23,302 nucleotides of DNA from a virus, in the IMG/VR virus record IMGVR_UViG_3300037234_000101, positions 1-23,302 of that record; one strand, 5' to 3'. This document shows, in pieces, positions 21,658 through 23,302 of the stretch; within the stretch, counting starts at the first letter, position 1; every line of letters starts with the position of its first letter. The position numbers were made by a program, and so were the translations under genes. Under the pieces are notes generated by a model. That model did no database searches, was not told the origin of the DNA, and was given only the letters and a program-made list of their open reading frames with translations.

Positions 21658-22635
21658 TTACGTCAGGTCAAAGAGGCGACCCTGGAATTGACGACCCGAG
21701 CAGGTCAGATTTCCGGCCCAGCCCAGGATCTGCACTTCAGCATCCTGGTTGATAGCGTACCGCTTACTCGGCATCAAGGCCACCATGTTCCGGTCCCTGT
21801 GCGGGCGCAGGAAGATGTACTTGGTGTTGAGCATCCACGCGGTGTCCGTCGGAGCGAACCCGCCGATACCACCGTCCAGAACGCAGTCGGCGTCCATGTA
21901 CTTGAGGGTCGGGAAGCCCAGCTTACCGACTTCGGTGCCGGCGAAACGCTGGAGGCTCTGCAGACTGGAAACGTAGAAGTTCCAGAATCCGGAATCCATC
22001 GGAATCAGATCGGGGCGGTCACTGCCTCGGACGAGGCTCGCCCATGCCTGGTTCATCAGGTTCTGGACGTTGGCTGCCGTGAGGTTGCCACTGTTGACCA
22101 CAGCCGAATCGAATGCACCCGAAGACCAGAAAGCGAAGGAGCCAGGGTCGATACCGCCATAGGTACCCACGCCGCTCTCGAGAACTGCGAGGTCCAGACC
22201 TTCCAGCTGCTTGCCACCGTCGCCGGTGCCATCGGAGTACACACCCTCGGAAAGCTGGTTCACCATTGTGGACTCCGCCACGGACAACCGGCCTTCCATA
22301 AGGTCAATCATACGCTCGCGGCCATTATTCTGGAGCATTTCCAGACCGGACATGACCACCGGAGTTGCCAACTGGCGAATGTTGTACTCGGCCGCGCTGA
22401 TGACGTCCTGCGCTGCCACGGGCAGGAGGTCGTAACCCGAATACCAACCGGCATTGGAGTTCTCGGCGAAGCTGAGTTCTTGATAGATAACGGATCCGCC
22501 ACCAAACGGCTTCACGTTGCCCCGATCTTCGAGGCGCTTGAGTAGCGCGTTGTTCTTGGTGACGTTATCCGCGATTTGCCGCGTACGACTCTCGATGGTC
22601 GTAGCGATGATGTCGGATACGTTTGGAAATGCCAC
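21658..22635 (-). CDS. major capsid protein
   Basis: A 325-residue protein I recognise as a phage major capsid protein of HK97-like type. The N-terminus (MAFPNVSDIIATTIESRTR) and the segments VIYQELSFAENSNAGWYSGY (about 49-68) and LLPVAAQDVISAAEYNIRQL (about 70-89) are characteristic of a family common in short- and long-tailed phages. The C-terminal region (RPHRDRNMVALMPSKRYAIN) carries the typical P-domain strands. It starts with GTG behind GGGAG, follows the scaffold gene and precedes a strong terminator. It forms the icosahedral shell around the scaffold core. Length fits the family. Confidence 0.92.
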   Translation of the reverse strand: MAFPNVSDIIATTIESRTRQIADNVTKNNALLKRLEDRGNVKPFGGGSVIYQELSFAENSNAGWYSGYDLLPVAAQDVISAAEYNIRQLATPVVMSGLEMLQNNGRERMIDLMEGRLSVAESTMVNQLSEGVYSDGTGDGGKQLEGLDLAVLESGVGTYGGIDPGSFAFWSSGAFDSAVVNSGNLTAANVQNLMNQAWASLVRGSDRPDLIPMDSGFWNFYVSSLQSLQRFAGTEVGKLGFPTLKYMDADCVLDGGIGGFAPTDTAWMLNTKYIFLRPHRDRNMVALMPSKRYAINQDAEVQILGWAGNLTCSGRQFQGRLFDLT

Positions 22636-22637
22636 GT

Positions 22638-22732
22638 TAGTCTCCCATAAATGAGTGGATACCTACTCGGTTTTCCTCTACTGGGCTGGGCTATGAACCC
22701 TTTGCTGTAGAGACTCCCCAAGCGGGAGACTA
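22638..22732 (-). promoter_or_regulatory. possible RNA switch sequestering the capsid ribosome binding site
   Basis: In the - strand transcript TAGTCTCCC at the scaffold stop (22732-22724) is exactly complementary to GGGAGACTA (22646-22638), which contains the ribosome binding site of the capsid gene. The same upstream arm can instead fold locally with GGGGAGTCT (22719-22711; 5 bp plus 2 bp with a mismatch). The two structures exclude each other. Translation to the scaffold stop would open the long-range helix. Inferred from complementarity only. Confidence 0.4.
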
Positions 22733-23302
22733 GTCCATGGCATTAGCATCAAAGGAAGCTTCCAAGGCTCCGCGGAGTGATGTGGACTTTGCTGCCGCAC
22801 GCCCTGCGTCTGGTGACGTACTGACAACTCCCACACTCTTCGCTTTCGCCGCTTTAGCCGCCTCGTCTTTTTTCTGAGCTTCGCTTTGCAGCTTACGCTC
22901 TGAGACGATCTGTGCTATGTCACTGTGCAACAATATAGCACGGTCGTATGCCTCTTGTAAAGTCATATTTTGGCTCCGCATTGCTGCGGCTTCCAAAAGA
23001 TTTGCCATATCACCTTTCACATCCATGTAAAATTCGTTTTCAGGTTTCTCTTTAAACGCAGCTATCTCCTCGTTTATATTGATCTGCTGAGTCTCAGCTT
23101 GAGTAACCTGCTGATTCTGGTAACTGCTCATGAATTGGTTGACAGGAGCCAGAGCCTTGTTGATGGCCTCTACTACGCCAGTGCCAGCTCCTGCTCCTGG
23201 TGGGGCACCCTGAATCTGCTTTGTAAGAATGCCGTCCAACTGCTCCACATCCACACCATACTGCTGAATGATTCCAGCTACAAGAGCGGCTTTCTCAGGA
23301 GC
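22730..23302 (-). CDS. scaffolding protein, C-terminal part (5' end outside window)
   Basis: The frame is open to the right edge, so 190 C-terminal residues are seen; a GTG at 23254 is internal. The protein is helical, with Gln/Glu/Ala-rich stretches (about 60-150) and a Lys/Ala-rich segment (KKDEAAKAAKAKS). A Pro/Gly/Ala linker (APPGAGAGTG) lies near residue 35 of the fragment. It directly precedes the major capsid gene, as scaffold genes do, and the C-terminus is charged, which in many scaffolds contacts the capsid. The stop lies 94 bp before the capsid start. Assigned from position and composition, not from a conserved domain. Confidence 0.72.
   Translation of the reverse strand, partial: APEKAALVAGIIQQYGVDVEQLDGILTKQIQGAPPGAGAGTGVVEAINKALAPVNQFMSSYQNQQVTQAETQQININEEIAAFKEKPENEFYMDVKGDMANLLEAAAMRSQNMTLQEAYDRAILLHSDIAQIVSERKLQSEAQKKDEAAKAAKAKSVGVVSTSPDAGRAAAKSTSLRGALEASFDANAMD

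Noticed and set aside
21613-22545. 310-residue open frame on the + strand antisense to the capsid gene
   Set aside because: The capsid protein is clearly recognisable on the - strand, and the GC-biased third positions explain the antisense opening.

Overview
This window is part of a tailed double-stranded DNA phage genome (or an integrated or metagenome-assembled copy of one), most likely a short-tailed, podovirus-like phage of a Gram-negative bacterium. The evidence is a major capsid protein with an upstream scaffolding protein, an adaptor and nozzle pair like the tail tubular proteins A and B of podoviruses, a run of low-complexity ejection-type virion proteins, a collar-domain tail fibre and a lysis block, with no tape measure, sheath or baseplate genes. 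Genes are packed with 1-65 bp overlaps, use ATG, GTG and one TTG start, and there is no tRNA, rRNA, IS element or CRISPR array. The host cannot be named from the sequence.

Left third, + strand (1-5112): the 3' part of an SNF2-type helicase, three small unknown genes (one with a Cys/His knuckle, one with a Lys/Ala-rich tail), a GC-rich hairpin, and then a compact operon. That operon encodes a TET-associated-type glycosyltransferase, a helical protein of the 5-hmdU DNA kinase/alpha-glutamyl-putrescinyl-thymine pyrophosphorylase family, an unknown 62-residue protein, a thymidylate synthase homologue with dUMP-type specificity but a divergent active-site loop, and a DUF3310 protein. Read together, this looks like a thymine (5-hydroxymethyluracil) hypermodification cassette that would protect the phage genome from host nucleases. 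No DNA kinase, aminotransferase or TET gene lies inside the window.

Middle (5113-5330): a convergent intergenic region with a terminator for the + strand operon and GC-rich structured sequence.

Right three quarters, - strand (5331-23302), transcribed right to left: scaffold, major capsid protein, a strong UUCG-loop terminator, a set of small or beta-rich virion proteins (two appear to share a paralogous domain), a 537-residue protein with about seventeen 22-residue repeats, a conserved virion-associated protein, adaptor, nozzle, a GNAT-like protein, an S74-like protein, three ejection-type proteins, a collar-domain fibre with six HxH motifs, then lysis genes (TM/coiled-coil protein, DUF5675 protein, 3-TM holin). 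Portal and terminase are presumably beyond the right edge; polymerase and other replication genes beyond the left edge.

The most interesting items are the DNA hypermodification cassette, the 66-bp repeat gene with a 30-bp perfect palindrome at its 5' end, and a possible translational switch in which the capsid gene's ribosome binding site can pair with the stop-codon region of the scaffold gene.
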